A stretch of DNA of 64,000 nucleotides, taken from Comamonas badia DSM 17552 (lineage in GTDB: Bacteria > Pseudomonadota > Gammaproteobacteria > Burkholderiales > Burkholderiaceae_C). Shown here in pieces: positions 16,901 through 23,623 of the stretch. The position numbers and the translations under genes were made by a program. The notes beneath the pieces are model-generated. The model had not been told where the DNA came from and made no database searches. It saw only the letters and a program-made list of their open reading frames with translations. Numbering within the stretch: position 1 is the stretch's first letter; each line of letters begins with the position of its first letter. The DNA lies in NCBI RefSeq assembly GCF_000484635.1, contig NZ_AXVM01000007.1, positions 87,423-151,422 on the forward strand, given 5' to 3'.

Positions 16901-16924
16901 CGATATATTCCTTCAAACATATCG
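16901..16924. promoter_or_regulatory. ModE-type operator
   Basis: The 24-base site has half-sites CGATATAT (16901-16908) and ACATATCG (16917-16924) around an 8-base centre. It has the same length, half-site spelling (CGnTATAT…ACATAnCG) and spacing as the E. coli modA ModE operator, as far as I recall that sequence. It lies 41 bases from the start of the ModE-like gene and 15 bases from the next ATG, abutting the ribosome site GAAGGAG, so binding would block initiation in both directions. Confidence 0.82.
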
Positions 16925-16939
16925 AAGGAGAGGCCACCC

Positions 16940-18001
16940 ATGAAACCCACTACCTATACCCTCCACGGTGTCAGCGGTCTGCTGGCATTGGCTTTGGCCG
17001 GCTGTGGCGGCAGCGACGATCCCGTGAAACCCGATCCGCCCGCCGCCAGCATCAGCCTGGCGGGCAGCGTGGCCACGCCGACCGACTTCACCAGCGCCAC
17101 CCTGAAGGCGAAATACACCGAGGTCGAGCAGACCGTCAGCTACCTTGCCGGCACCACCCCGACGGTCAAGAACTACCTGGGCGTGTCCCTGTTCGACGTG
17201 GTGCAGGATGCGCTCGCCGCCGACAACAAGACCCCCGGCGCCACCAACCCCGGCAATGCGGGCCGTCGGCTGATCGAGCATTACGTGCTCGCCACCTCCA
17301 CCGACGGGTACCAAGTCGCGTATTCGCTCGGCGAGCTGAGTCCGGGCTTTGGCGGCAGTTCGTCCGCCAGCGGCCAGCCGTTGATCGCCTATGCCGAGAA
17401 GGCGGGCGGCGCGGTGGCGGCATTGGACGACAGCACCGATGGGCCGTTCCGCATCACCGTGCCGGGCGACGTCAAGGGCGGGCGCTACGCGTCCAACGCC
17501 GTCAAGCTCGAAGTGGGGGTTCCGTCAGCGACGCCATACTCCGGCACCGATCCCGCCGGGGGGCAGTCGACCACCGTCATCATCGATGGCAAGGTCAAGG
17601 CCGCCCGCACCTTCACCGTGGACGATCTGAAGGCGCTGCCTGTCCAGACCGCCGTCTACAACGGCACCACCTACAAGGGCGCGGGGCTGTACGACCTGCT
17701 CAAGACCACCGTGGGCCTGACGACTTCCAGCCGCAAGAACGCCGAGCTGTCGATGTACGCCGTGGCGATTGCCACCGACGGCTTCCGTTCCGTGGTTTCC
17801 CTGGGCGAAATTTCCCCCAGCTTCGGCAACCGGCCCGCCATCGTGGCCTATGAGCGCGAGCACGACACCGACCCGACCCTGGGCCCCACCGGCGCACTGC
17901 GGCTGATCATCTCCAGGAATGCCGCGACCCCCGAGTCCGCGGGCGCGCGACAGGTCTCCAACCTGGCTGAAATCCAGGTGTTCGAAGCAGGCACGCCTTG
18001 A
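16940..18001 (+). CDS. Lipoprotein with two molybdopterin-oxidoreductase-like (SUOX-fold) domains
   Basis: A 353-residue envelope protein. The signal peptide ends in lipobox LALAGC (about residues 18-23). Two repeats follow: the first at about 35-195 contains STDGYQVAYSLGELSPGFGG, the second at about 205-352 contains ATDGFRSVVSLGEISPSFG, each with a preceding GVSLFDVV / GAGLYDLL strand-helix. This is the pattern of the small molybdopterin-binding-like domain of sulfite-oxidase relatives. There is no cysteine except the lipobox one, so a Mo-ligating cysteine is missing. Start ATG 16940 has GAAGGAGAGG upstream. It is the first gene of the run with the ModE operator. Confidence 0.75.
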   Translation: MKPTTYTLHGVSGLLALALAGCGGSDDPVKPDPPAASISLAGSVATPTDFTSATLKAKYTEVEQTVSYLAGTTPTVKNYLGVSLFDVVQDALAADNKTPGATNPGNAGRRLIEHYVLATSTDGYQVAYSLGELSPGFGGSSSASGQPLIAYAEKAGGAVAALDDSTDGPFRITVPGDVKGGRYASNAVKLEVGVPSATPYSGTDPAGGQSTTVIIDGKVKAARTFTVDDLKALPVQTAVYNGTTYKGAGLYDLLKTTVGLTTSSRKNAELSMYAVAIATDGFRSVVSLGEISPSFGNRPAIVAYEREHDTDPTLGPTGALRLIISRNAATPESAGARQVSNLAEIQVFEAGTP

Positions 18002-19404
18002 TCCTGCGCCCGCTGCTGGCGATCGCCGCCGCTGCCCTGCTGCTGGCGTGCGGCGGCGGCGAGACCGCCAGCCCCGCCGATGCGGCGACGGCCGTGTGCC
18101 GCGCCAAGGCCGGCGCCGACGAGCAGCTCGCCTGCTTTACCGCCCTGTACGGCGTGACGCCGTTGGAAGCGCCGCCCGTGGTGTCGGATGCGCGCTTTGC
18201 CGCCGGGGTGCGCCTGTTCACCAGCACCCGGCTGTCCGGCACCGGCACGGTGGCCTGCGTTTCCTGCCACGCCAACAACAACGCCGGGGTCGAGGGCTTC
18301 ACCCTGCTGGATGGCCGCACGCTGGCGCGCGCGCTCCACCCCAGTCTGCGCGGCGGTGATGCCGACGACCCGGCCAACACCACGTCCATCCACCGCAACG
18401 CGCCCGATCTGGTGAACAAGCTGCTGGGTGCGCCGCAGTTCATGTTTCACGATGGACGGGTGGCGCTCGATGGCAAGGGCGGTTTCATCACGCCCGTGGG
18501 CGACCAGTTGCCCCCCGGGCTGGAGAACCTGGTGGCGGCGCAGGCGCTGATACCACTGCTGGCGCGCGACGAGATGCTGGGCTATGCGCCCGGCAGCAAC
18601 GGCGGGCGCTCGGAGAACGCGACGGCGGGCCTCGTCGGCGACCCGGTGGAGGCCAACCCGCGGCCCGTATGGAACGCGGTGATGCAGCGCGTGCTGGCCG
18701 ATCCGGCACTCGCCGGCGTGCTGGCCGACGCCTTTCCCGAGGTGCCGCCCGCCGACCTGGGCATCCAGCACGTGGCCAATGCGCTGGCAGCGTTCCAGAC
18801 GCGGCGCTGGAACGCGGGGCGCTCGACCTACGGTTTCCACGGCTGGCTGCGCGACCGCGCACGCTGGCCGCTGGCCGCGGACGAACTGCGCGGCGCGCTG
18901 ACGTTCTTCGACCGGGGGCGCTGCGCCCAATGCCACAACGGGCCGAAGCTGACCGACTCCAGATTCCACAACCTGGCCGTGCCGCAGATCGGCCCCGGCT
19001 TCGGCAGCGGCGCCGCCGGGACGCCGCGCGCGGACAAGGGCCGCTACGAGGTGACGCGGCAGGACGCCGACCTGTATGCCTTTCTCACGCCCTCGCTGTG
19101 GGAGGTGCGTGCCACCGCGCCGTATTTCCACAACGGCGTTTACGACAGCCTGGAGCAAACCGTCCGCCACCACCTGGACGCCGCCGGCCATGCCCAGGCG
19201 TTCCGCTGCGACAGCGACGCGCCGCTGCTGCAGGCGGGCGTCCGCGTCGAGTGCCGCGACAGCCAGAACGCCCCCGCGCTGTATGCCACCATGGTGCAGC
19301 GGCTGGCGCCGCAGCTCAAAGACCCGCCCGTCCTAAGCGACGCCGAAATCGCCGACCTGATCGTCTTTCTGAAGCGGGTGACGAACGGCAACAACGGAGG
19401 ATAG
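17998..19404 (+). CDS. Di-heme cytochrome c peroxidase (MauG/CCP family) lipoprotein
   Basis: A 468-residue protein. Two c-type heme sites are visible, CVSCHANNN (about residue 91) and CAQCHNG (about 311). The C-terminal TPSLWEVRATAPYFHNGVYD element is a strong family mark and holds the conserved His of the second domain. Its start is TTG 17998, overlapping the upstream TGA (TTGA), so it is coupled to the SUOX-like gene; the N-terminus has a signal with lipobox LLLAC. Family enzymes reduce peroxide or oxidise protein cofactors, using periplasmic electrons. The substrate here is unknown. Confidence 0.88.
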   Translation: MILRPLLAIAAAALLLACGGGETASPADAATAVCRAKAGADEQLACFTALYGVTPLEAPPVVSDARFAAGVRLFTSTRLSGTGTVACVSCHANNNAGVEGFTLLDGRTLARALHPSLRGGDADDPANTTSIHRNAPDLVNKLLGAPQFMFHDGRVALDGKGGFITPVGDQLPPGLENLVAAQALIPLLARDEMLGYAPGSNGGRSENATAGLVGDPVEANPRPVWNAVMQRVLADPALAGVLADAFPEVPPADLGIQHVANALAAFQTRRWNAGRSTYGFHGWLRDRARWPLAADELRGALTFFDRGRCAQCHNGPKLTDSRFHNLAVPQIGPGFGSGAAGTPRADKGRYEVTRQDADLYAFLTPSLWEVRATAPYFHNGVYDSLEQTVRHHLDAAGHAQAFRCDSDAPLLQAGVRVECRDSQNAPALYATMVQRLAPQLKDPPVLSDAEIADLIVFLKRVTNGNNGG

Positions 19405-19406
19405 CC

Positions 19407-19904
19407 ATGGTGGACGCCACGACCGATGCCATCACCCTGCGCCCCATCGGCGTAGTGCGCAGCCCCTACCACGCCACGCAAGGCATGCCCATCCAGACCG
19501 TGGCGGCAGCGGAGATCGCGGGCGAGCTGCATGTCTTTGACGAGTTCGCCGAGGGTTTGCACGACATTGAAGGTTTCGATTACCTGATCGTGCTCACGCA
19601 CCTGCACCAGGCCACCGAGAAGCTGCGGGTCGTGCCCTTCATGGACGTGACCGAGCATGGCGTCTTTGCCACCCGCGCACCGGCACGGCCCAACCGCATC
19701 GGCCTGTCCATCGTGCGCCTGGATGCGGTGCATGGCACGGTGCTGCGCTTTTTCGGCAACGACATGCTCGATGGCACGCCGGTGCTGGACATCAAACCCT
19801 ACGTGCCGCTGCTGGACGTGCGGACGACCGAGCGCATCGGCTGGTTCGCGCAGGGCCTGCAGCGGCTGCCGTCCACCAGGTCGGACGACCGGATGCAGCC
19901 GTGA
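19407..19904 (+). CDS. TrmO-like tRNA (N6-threonylcarbamoyladenosine-37) N6-methyltransferase (TsaA domain)
   Basis: A 165-residue protein, a single TsaA/TrmO beta-barrel domain. Seen are RPIGVVRSPY, EGLHDIEGFDYLIVLTHLH, GVFATRAPARPNRIGLSIVR (about 87-106; the RPNxIG motif is the family signature) and LDIKPYVPLLD. The proven E. coli enzyme adds a methyl to t6A37 in threonine tRNA. ATG 19407 sits two bases after the peroxidase stop with GGAGG before it, so it is the third gene of the Mo-associated run. Whether it modifies tRNA or has another job in this context is open. Confidence 0.85.
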   Translation: MVDATTDAITLRPIGVVRSPYHATQGMPIQTVAAAEIAGELHVFDEFAEGLHDIEGFDYLIVLTHLHQATEKLRVVPFMDVTEHGVFATRAPARPNRIGLSIVRLDAVHGTVLRFFGNDMLDGTPVLDIKPYVPLLDVRTTERIGWFAQGLQRLPSTRSDDRMQP

Positions 19905-19947
19905 CCCAGGCGGGTCCGGGCTGGTGGCCCATCCCGGTGCGTCAGCT

Positions 19948-20007
19948 TCAGGCAATCCGCGCGGCGATCGCATGACCCGCCTCGATGGCGCTGGCGGTGC
20001 CGCCCAG
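19948..20007 (-). pseudogene. Degraded 3' end of a tartrate/isopropylmalate dehydrogenase-like gene
   Basis: Read on the minus strand, about 60 bases end with codons for SALGGTASAIEAGHAIAARI and a stop. The tail of the intact dehydrogenase at 20956 is DLGGNASTTEVGQAIAGRLA, so the two segments are clearly related (about three quarters of the bases match over the aligned stretch by eye). No further upstream part of such a gene is present; a different gene now starts 100 bases away. The rest of the gap 19905-20107 holds only the upstream region of that next gene. Confidence 0.6.
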
Positions 20008-20107
20008 AGCTGACGGCATTTCGCAGCCGCTGTGCCTGCTGGCAGAATGCTGCCGCCCCGTTGTTCCACTGAACTCCATCCGGCGGGCGTCATTGAAGGA
20101 GAGGTCC

Positions 20108-20866
20108 ATGAATCGTGCAATCGCTGCCGTGGCAGGCTTGGCTGGCTTGTGGTTTCTTATGCTCGCCAGCCCGCGTTCGGCGGGAGAGACCGTGGTGAAG
20201 TTCGTTATGGCGGCGGTGCTGCTGCTGTTTGCATACCGCCGTTTCCCGACCGGCCAACGGTATTTAGTGCCAAAGACGGCGGTGCTGCTGCTGTTTGCAT
20301 ACCGCCGTTTCCGGGCCGCACCGCGGAGGACAGCCGAGTACGCGAAACGCTCCGATGGCACGGACACCGTGATGGATGTTGTGCCCGCGGCTGCGCCGGT
20401 GAACGTCTTTGCTGCCGTATTGGCCGTGGTTTTCGCGGCTGGAATTGTGGGCAGTGGCGTGCCTTACTTATGGGTGATGGGCCTGTTGTTCGCCGCTGTT
20501 GCCGCGCTGGTCCTGCTGAAGGATCCCCGGGGTGCCCGCGCCAGCCGCCGCGCCAGTCTGCGCGTGGGCCCCGGTGGCATTGCCACGGGTGGGCATCAGT
20601 TATCGAAGAGTGACGTGCAGTACCTGCGCGTCAGGAATGGCTTGGGTGGTGAGGTGGAAATCATCTATGACGCCCACCAAGGCATCCCCACTGGCACCTT
20701 GGCGGGATTGGCGCATCGGCGCAAGCTGGCTGAAGTGGCCTACCGTGTGGAGGCCGAGGCTGCTGGCCGCGCCCATGTATTGGCCGCTGGCCTGGATGAG
20801 ACCACCGCCCGAGGCCTGCTGACCGAGGTGGGCAAGGCCTTGCATGGCGGCGTGCCAGCGGCCTGA
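20108..20866 (+). CDS. Unknown membrane protein with internal duplication
   Basis: A 252-residue protein starting at ATG 20108 with GAAGGAGAGG upstream. Membrane segments are seen at about 1-25, 30-46, 58-68 and 100-140. The C-terminal half (about 145-252) is soluble and basic, with SKSDVQYLRVRNGLGGEVEI and GLAHRRKLAEVAYRVEAEA, a PH-like or DUF-type feel that I cannot assign. Residues 36-45 and 58-67 (VLLLFAYRRF) are an exact repeat produced by a 66-base in-frame duplication. It is convergent with the dehydrogenase gene after it. Function unknown. Confidence 0.65.
   Translation: MNRAIAAVAGLAGLWFLMLASPRSAGETVVKFVMAAVLLLFAYRRFPTGQRYLVPKTAVLLLFAYRRFRAAPRRTAEYAKRSDGTDTVMDVVPAAAPVNVFAAVLAVVFAAGIVGSGVPYLWVMGLLFAAVAALVLLKDPRGARASRRASLRVGPGGIATGGHQLSKSDVQYLRVRNGLGGEVEIIYDAHQGIPTGTLAGLAHRRKLAEVAYRVEAEAAGRAHVLAAGLDETTARGLLTEVGKALHGGVPAA
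20211..20312 (+). repeat. 66-bp-spaced direct repeat inside the membrane-protein gene
   Basis: A 36-base sequence at 20211-20246 recurs at 20277-20312 without a visible difference. The offset of 66 bases keeps the frame and adds 22 codons, duplicating a hydrophobic segment ending in YRRF. The identity of both copies suggests that the duplication is recent or constrained. Confidence 0.85.
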
Positions 20867-20926
20867 GCGAGCATTGCGCCCGGGCTTCGGCACCGGTGTG
20901 TCCCCACATTCGAGGGGGTGCGATGA

Positions 20927-20946
20927 TGACCAGATGTGTCCTGGTC
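20927..20946. terminator. Possible bidirectional terminator in convergent gap
   Basis: GACCAG (20928-20933) and CTGGTC (20941-20946) form a hairpin with a 7-base loop between the convergent membrane-protein and dehydrogenase genes. The T run is weak. Confidence 0.3.
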
Positions 20947-20955
20947 TTGTGCGTG

Positions 20956-22044
20956 TCAGCCTTGGGCGAGCCGCCCGGCGATCGCCTGACCCACCTCGGT
21001 GGTGCTGGCGTTGCCGCCCAGATCGGGTGTGCGCGGGCCGTCCCGCAGCACGGCTTCAATGGCGGTCATGATCGCATCGTGCGCTGCACGGCCCGCGCCC
21101 TGGCCGTGGGTGAGGAAATCCAGCATCAGCGCGCCCGACCAGACCATGGCAATCGGGTTGGCGATGCCCTGGCCATGGATGTCCGGCGCCGAGCCGTGCA
21201 CGGGTTCGAACAGGCTCGGAAATTGACGTTCGGGATTCAGGTTGGCTGAAGGCGCCAGGCCTATCGTGCCGGTGGTCGCTGGGCCCAGATCCGAGAGGAT
21301 GTCGCCGAACAGGTTGGTGGCGGCCACCACGTCAAAGCGCTCGGGCTGCAGCACGAAGCGCGCGGCGAGGATGTCGATGTGGTGCTTGTCCCAGGCCACT
21401 TCGGGGTAGCGCTGCGCCATGCTCGCGGCCTGCGTGTCCCACCACGGCATGCTGATCGCGATGCCGTTGCTCTTGGTGGCGAGTGACAGGTGTTGCTTGG
21501 GGCGGCTCTGCGCGAGGTCGAAGGCGTATTTCAGCAGCCGCTCGGTGCCTACGCGGGAATGGACCGATTCCTGCACCACGATTTCACGCTCGGTGCCTTC
21601 GAACATCACACCGCCCAGCGCCGTGTATTCGCCTTCGGTGTTCTCGCGCACCACGAGGTAGTCGATGTCGCCGGGTTTCTTGCCCGCCAGCGGGCAGGGC
21701 ACGCCCTCGAACAGGCGCACCGGGCGCAGGTTGATGTACTGGTCGAATTCGCGGCGGAACTTGAGCAGGCTGCCCCAGAGCGAGACATGGTCGGGCACGG
21801 TAGCGGGCCAGCCGACGGCGCCAAAATAGATCGCATCCATGCTGGCGAGCTGCTGCTTCCAGTCGGCGGGCATCATCTGGCCGTGCGCGGCGTAATAGTC
21901 GCAGTGCGCCCAGTCGAAGGTACGCAGCGCCAGCGGCAGACCGAATTGGTGCGCTGCGGCCCGCACCACACGCAGGCCTTCGGGCATCACTTCGCGGCCT
22001 ATGCCGTCACCGGCGATGACGGCAATCTGGAAAGGCTGGGGCAT
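20956..22044 (-). CDS. ttuC: Tartrate dehydrogenase/decarboxylase-like (isocitrate/isopropylmalate dehydrogenase family)
   Basis: A 362-residue enzyme starting MPQPFQIAVIAGDGIGREVM at 22044. The substrate region LWGSLLKFRREFDQYINLRP, the RENTEGEYTALGG loop, the catalytic KSNGIAIS lysine and DILAARFVLQPERFDV aspartate segments are present, as is the NAD region VHGSAPDIHGQGIANP. The LLKFRREFDQYINLRPVRLF stretch distinguishes the TtuC/YeaU tartrate-malate branch from LeuB. It likely oxidises D-malate or tartrate. Neighbours (yqeY, rpsU) do not reveal a pathway. Confidence 0.85.
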   Translation of the reverse strand: MPQPFQIAVIAGDGIGREVMPEGLRVVRAAAHQFGLPLALRTFDWAHCDYYAAHGQMMPADWKQQLASMDAIYFGAVGWPATVPDHVSLWGSLLKFRREFDQYINLRPVRLFEGVPCPLAGKKPGDIDYLVVRENTEGEYTALGGVMFEGTEREIVVQESVHSRVGTERLLKYAFDLAQSRPKQHLSLATKSNGIAISMPWWDTQAASMAQRYPEVAWDKHHIDILAARFVLQPERFDVVAATNLFGDILSDLGPATTGTIGLAPSANLNPERQFPSLFEPVHGSAPDIHGQGIANPIAMVWSGALMLDFLTHGQGAGRAAHDAIMTAIEAVLRDGPRTPDLGGNASTTEVGQAIAGRLAQG

Positions 22045-22051
22045 GGTTGAT

Positions 22052-22098
22052 GGTAAAAAGTGGCTGCAACGCTTATGCAGCAAGCGCTATCAGCTATG
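22052..22098. repeat. Intergenic palindromic repeat, copy D
   Basis: Left arm GTGGCTGCAACGCTT and right arm AAGCGCTATCAGCTAT flank a 7-base centre (ATGCAGC). It fills the gap between the yqeY stop and the dehydrogenase start, both on the minus strand. Confidence 0.7.
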
Positions 22099-22100
22099 GT

Positions 22101-22547
22101 TCATGAATTAAGTAGAGCCTTGACCGCTGCGGACACCATGCCCATGTCGGCCTTGCCCGCGAGCGCCTTCTTGGCCGCGCCCATCACCTTGCCCATGTCG
22201 GCCGGGCCGCTGGCGCCGACCTGTGCCACCAGGGCCTTGACGGCTTCGAGCACCTCGGCTTCCGAAAGGCGCGCGGGCAGGTAGGCTTCAAGCACCCGCA
22301 TTTCGGCCTTTTCCTTGTCGGCCAGATCCTGGCGGCCCGCGCCTTCGTAGGCGGCGATGCTGTCCTTGCGCTGCTTGATGAGCTTGTCCACGATGGCGAC
22401 GACGGCGGCATCGTCCAGCACCACGCGCTCGTCCACTTCCTTTTGCTTGCACGCGGCCAGCAGCAGCCGGATGGTGCCCAGGCGCTCGGCCTCGTGCGCG
22501 CGCATGGCGGCCTTCATGTCTTCGGTGATTTGTTCCTTCAAGGTCAT
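22101..22547 (-). CDS. GatB/YqeY-domain protein
   Basis: A 148-residue protein, family length. Start MTLKEQITEDMKAAMRAHEA, then EAYLPARLSEAEVLEAVKAL and ADMGKVMGAAKKALAGKADM, the conserved GatB/YqeY tail domain. The domain is related to the tRNA-binding C-terminus of the GatB amidotransferase subunit, but the function of stand-alone YqeY is not firmly known. It follows rpsU with a terminator in between; rpsU-yqeY is a common pair. Confidence 0.92.
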   Translation of the reverse strand: MTLKEQITEDMKAAMRAHEAERLGTIRLLLAACKQKEVDERVVLDDAAVVAIVDKLIKQRKDSIAAYEGAGRQDLADKEKAEMRVLEAYLPARLSEAEVLEAVKALVAQVGASGPADMGKVMGAAKKALAGKADMGMVSAAVKALLNS

Positions 22548-22565
22548 TTTCTTGCTCCAGAAATC

Positions 22566-22600
22566 AAAAAACCCGCGCCAGGCGTCCCGGGCGCGGGTTG
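22566..22600 (-). terminator. Rho-independent terminator after rpsU (minus strand)
   Basis: On the minus strand AACCCGCGCC pairs with GGCGCGGGTT, followed by a T run (TTTTTT). It lies between rpsU and yqeY, so most rpsU transcripts should stop there. Confidence 0.85.
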
Positions 22601-22633
22601 GATGGCGTGGTGCCGCAAGGCGGCAGCCGGTGC

Positions 22634-22846
22634 TCAGTACAGCTTCTTGGGCAGCTGCATGCTGCGCACGCGCTTGTAGTGGCGCTTGACGGCGGCGGCC
22701 TTCTTGCGCTTGCGCTCGGCGGTGGGCTTTTCGTAGAACTCGCGGGCGCGCAGTTCGGTCAGCAGGCCGAGCTTTTCAATGGTGCGCTTGAAGCGGCGCA
22801 GGGCCACGTCAAAGGGTTCGTTTTCTTTTACACGGATGGTTGTCAT
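22634..22846 (-). CDS. rpsU: 30S ribosomal protein S21
   Basis: A 70-residue basic protein, [20 protein letters not shown] at the start and [19 protein letters not shown] near the end, both conserved in S21. S21 sits near the anti-Shine-Dalgarno end of 16S rRNA and promotes initiation. The E. coli macromolecular-synthesis neighbours dnaG and rpoD do not follow; yqeY does. Betaproteobacteria often have more than one S21 gene, so this could be one of several. Its leader carries two strong hairpins. Confidence 0.97.
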
Positions 22847-22879
22847 CAGCCAAAAATTTCCAGATATGTGCCGCCAGAG

Positions 22880-22955
22880 GGCTGGCCGGGAAGATCGGGC
22901 CCGGCCAGCCGTGTGCGGCGATGTCCCCGTCTGTTAACTAGTATGGCCGACGGGG
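22880..22955 (-). promoter_or_regulatory. Two-hairpin leader of rpsU
   Basis: Nearest the gene, GGCTGGCCGGG (22880-22890) pairs with CCCGGCCAGCC (22900-22910), 11 pairs around a 9-base loop, with flanking GCCGC/GCGGC pairs extending it. Further upstream CCCCGTC (22925-22931) pairs with GACGGGG (22949-22955). Both lie in the stretch between a TATAAT and the rpsU ATG, so they would be transcribed as 5' leader. A role in control of S21 synthesis is inferred. Confidence 0.6.
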
Positions 22956-22975
22956 CTGATGCCATGAAGCCGAGC

Positions 22976-22981
22976 ATTATA
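22976..22981 (-). promoter_or_regulatory. Candidate rpsU promoter -10 (TATAAT)
   Basis: A perfect TATAAT is read on the minus strand, preceded by GAA and followed by GCTCGGC. No close match to a -35 box is visible at 17-18 bases, only GC-rich sequence, so the assignment rests on the -10. Confidence 0.5.
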
Positions 22982-23028
22982 TTCAATTTCGGCAGCGGGC
23001 CAGGCCCAGGGCCGGTGCGCGGCCGTGC

Positions 23029-23463
23029 CTATCCGCCATCGCCCGCCGGCCTGGTTGTCTGGCGGATCAGACCGAGCAAGCGTGCGCGGTCTGCGCCGGT
23101 CAGGGGCTGCAGGATTTCGTCCTGCAGCTGCCTGACGATGGGCAGCAGGGCGTCGTGGATGCGTGCGCCCTCTTCGGTCAATGACAGTTCACGCGCCCTG
23201 CGGTCCCTGGCGCTGACGACGCGGCGCACCCAGCCCTTTTGCTCCAGCCGGTCGATCACGCCGCCTATCGTGGCGCGGTCGTAGGCGATCAATTCCGCAA
23301 TGCTCGCCTGATCGGATGCCGGATGCGCCCGAATCGCATCCAGCGCGGCGAACTGGACGGAAGTCAGGTCAAGGCCGGCCGCCTGGGTGCGCAGGGTGAA
23401 AATCTGCGTGGACCGCTGGTGCAGGCGGCGGATCAGGTGGCCTGCCATGTCGAGTGACTCCAT
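23029..23463 (-). CDS. mobR: MarR-family regulator, MobR-like
   Basis: A 144-residue protein from ATG 23463 (AAGGAG lies nine bases upstream; a GTG at 23466 is the alternative). The MarR winged helix is clear: LTSVQFAALDAIRAHP, ATIGGVIDRLEQKGWVRR (recognition helix), SARDRRARELSLTEEG (wing). It is divergent from the aromatic hydroxylase gene with 160 bases between, the arrangement of mobR and mobA described in Comamonas testosteroni, where MobR represses mobA until 3-hydroxybenzoate binds. The name follows from that context; it has not been shown for this strain. Confidence 0.82.
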   Translation of the reverse strand: MESLDMAGHLIRRLHQRSTQIFTLRTQAAGLDLTSVQFAALDAIRAHPASDQASIAELIAYDRATIGGVIDRLEQKGWVRRVVSARDRRARELSLTEEGARIHDALLPIVRQLQDEILQPLTGADRARLLGLIRQTTRPAGDGG

Positions 23464-23538
23464 CACCGGACTCCTTCACATTCGGGGTGCAGCGCCCATT
23501 GCGCGAGAAAAATGTTGCTGGCAAGCATACATACAGTC

Positions 23539-23569
23539 TTGACGGTTAATGATAAGTATAGATATTATC
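23539..23569 (+). promoter_or_regulatory. mobA promoter with overlapping palindrome (candidate MobR operator)
   Basis: TTGACG (23539-23544) and TATTAT (23563-23568) form a -35/-10 pair with 18-base spacing. GATAA (23551-23555) and TTATC (23565-23569) form an inverted repeat that overlaps the -10, so a bound dimer would block RNA polymerase. Confidence 0.6.
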
Positions 23570-23623
23570 TGCCGGTGTCACGACGACCGGATCGGTTCAC
23601 CTTCACCACCAGGAGATTTCCGC

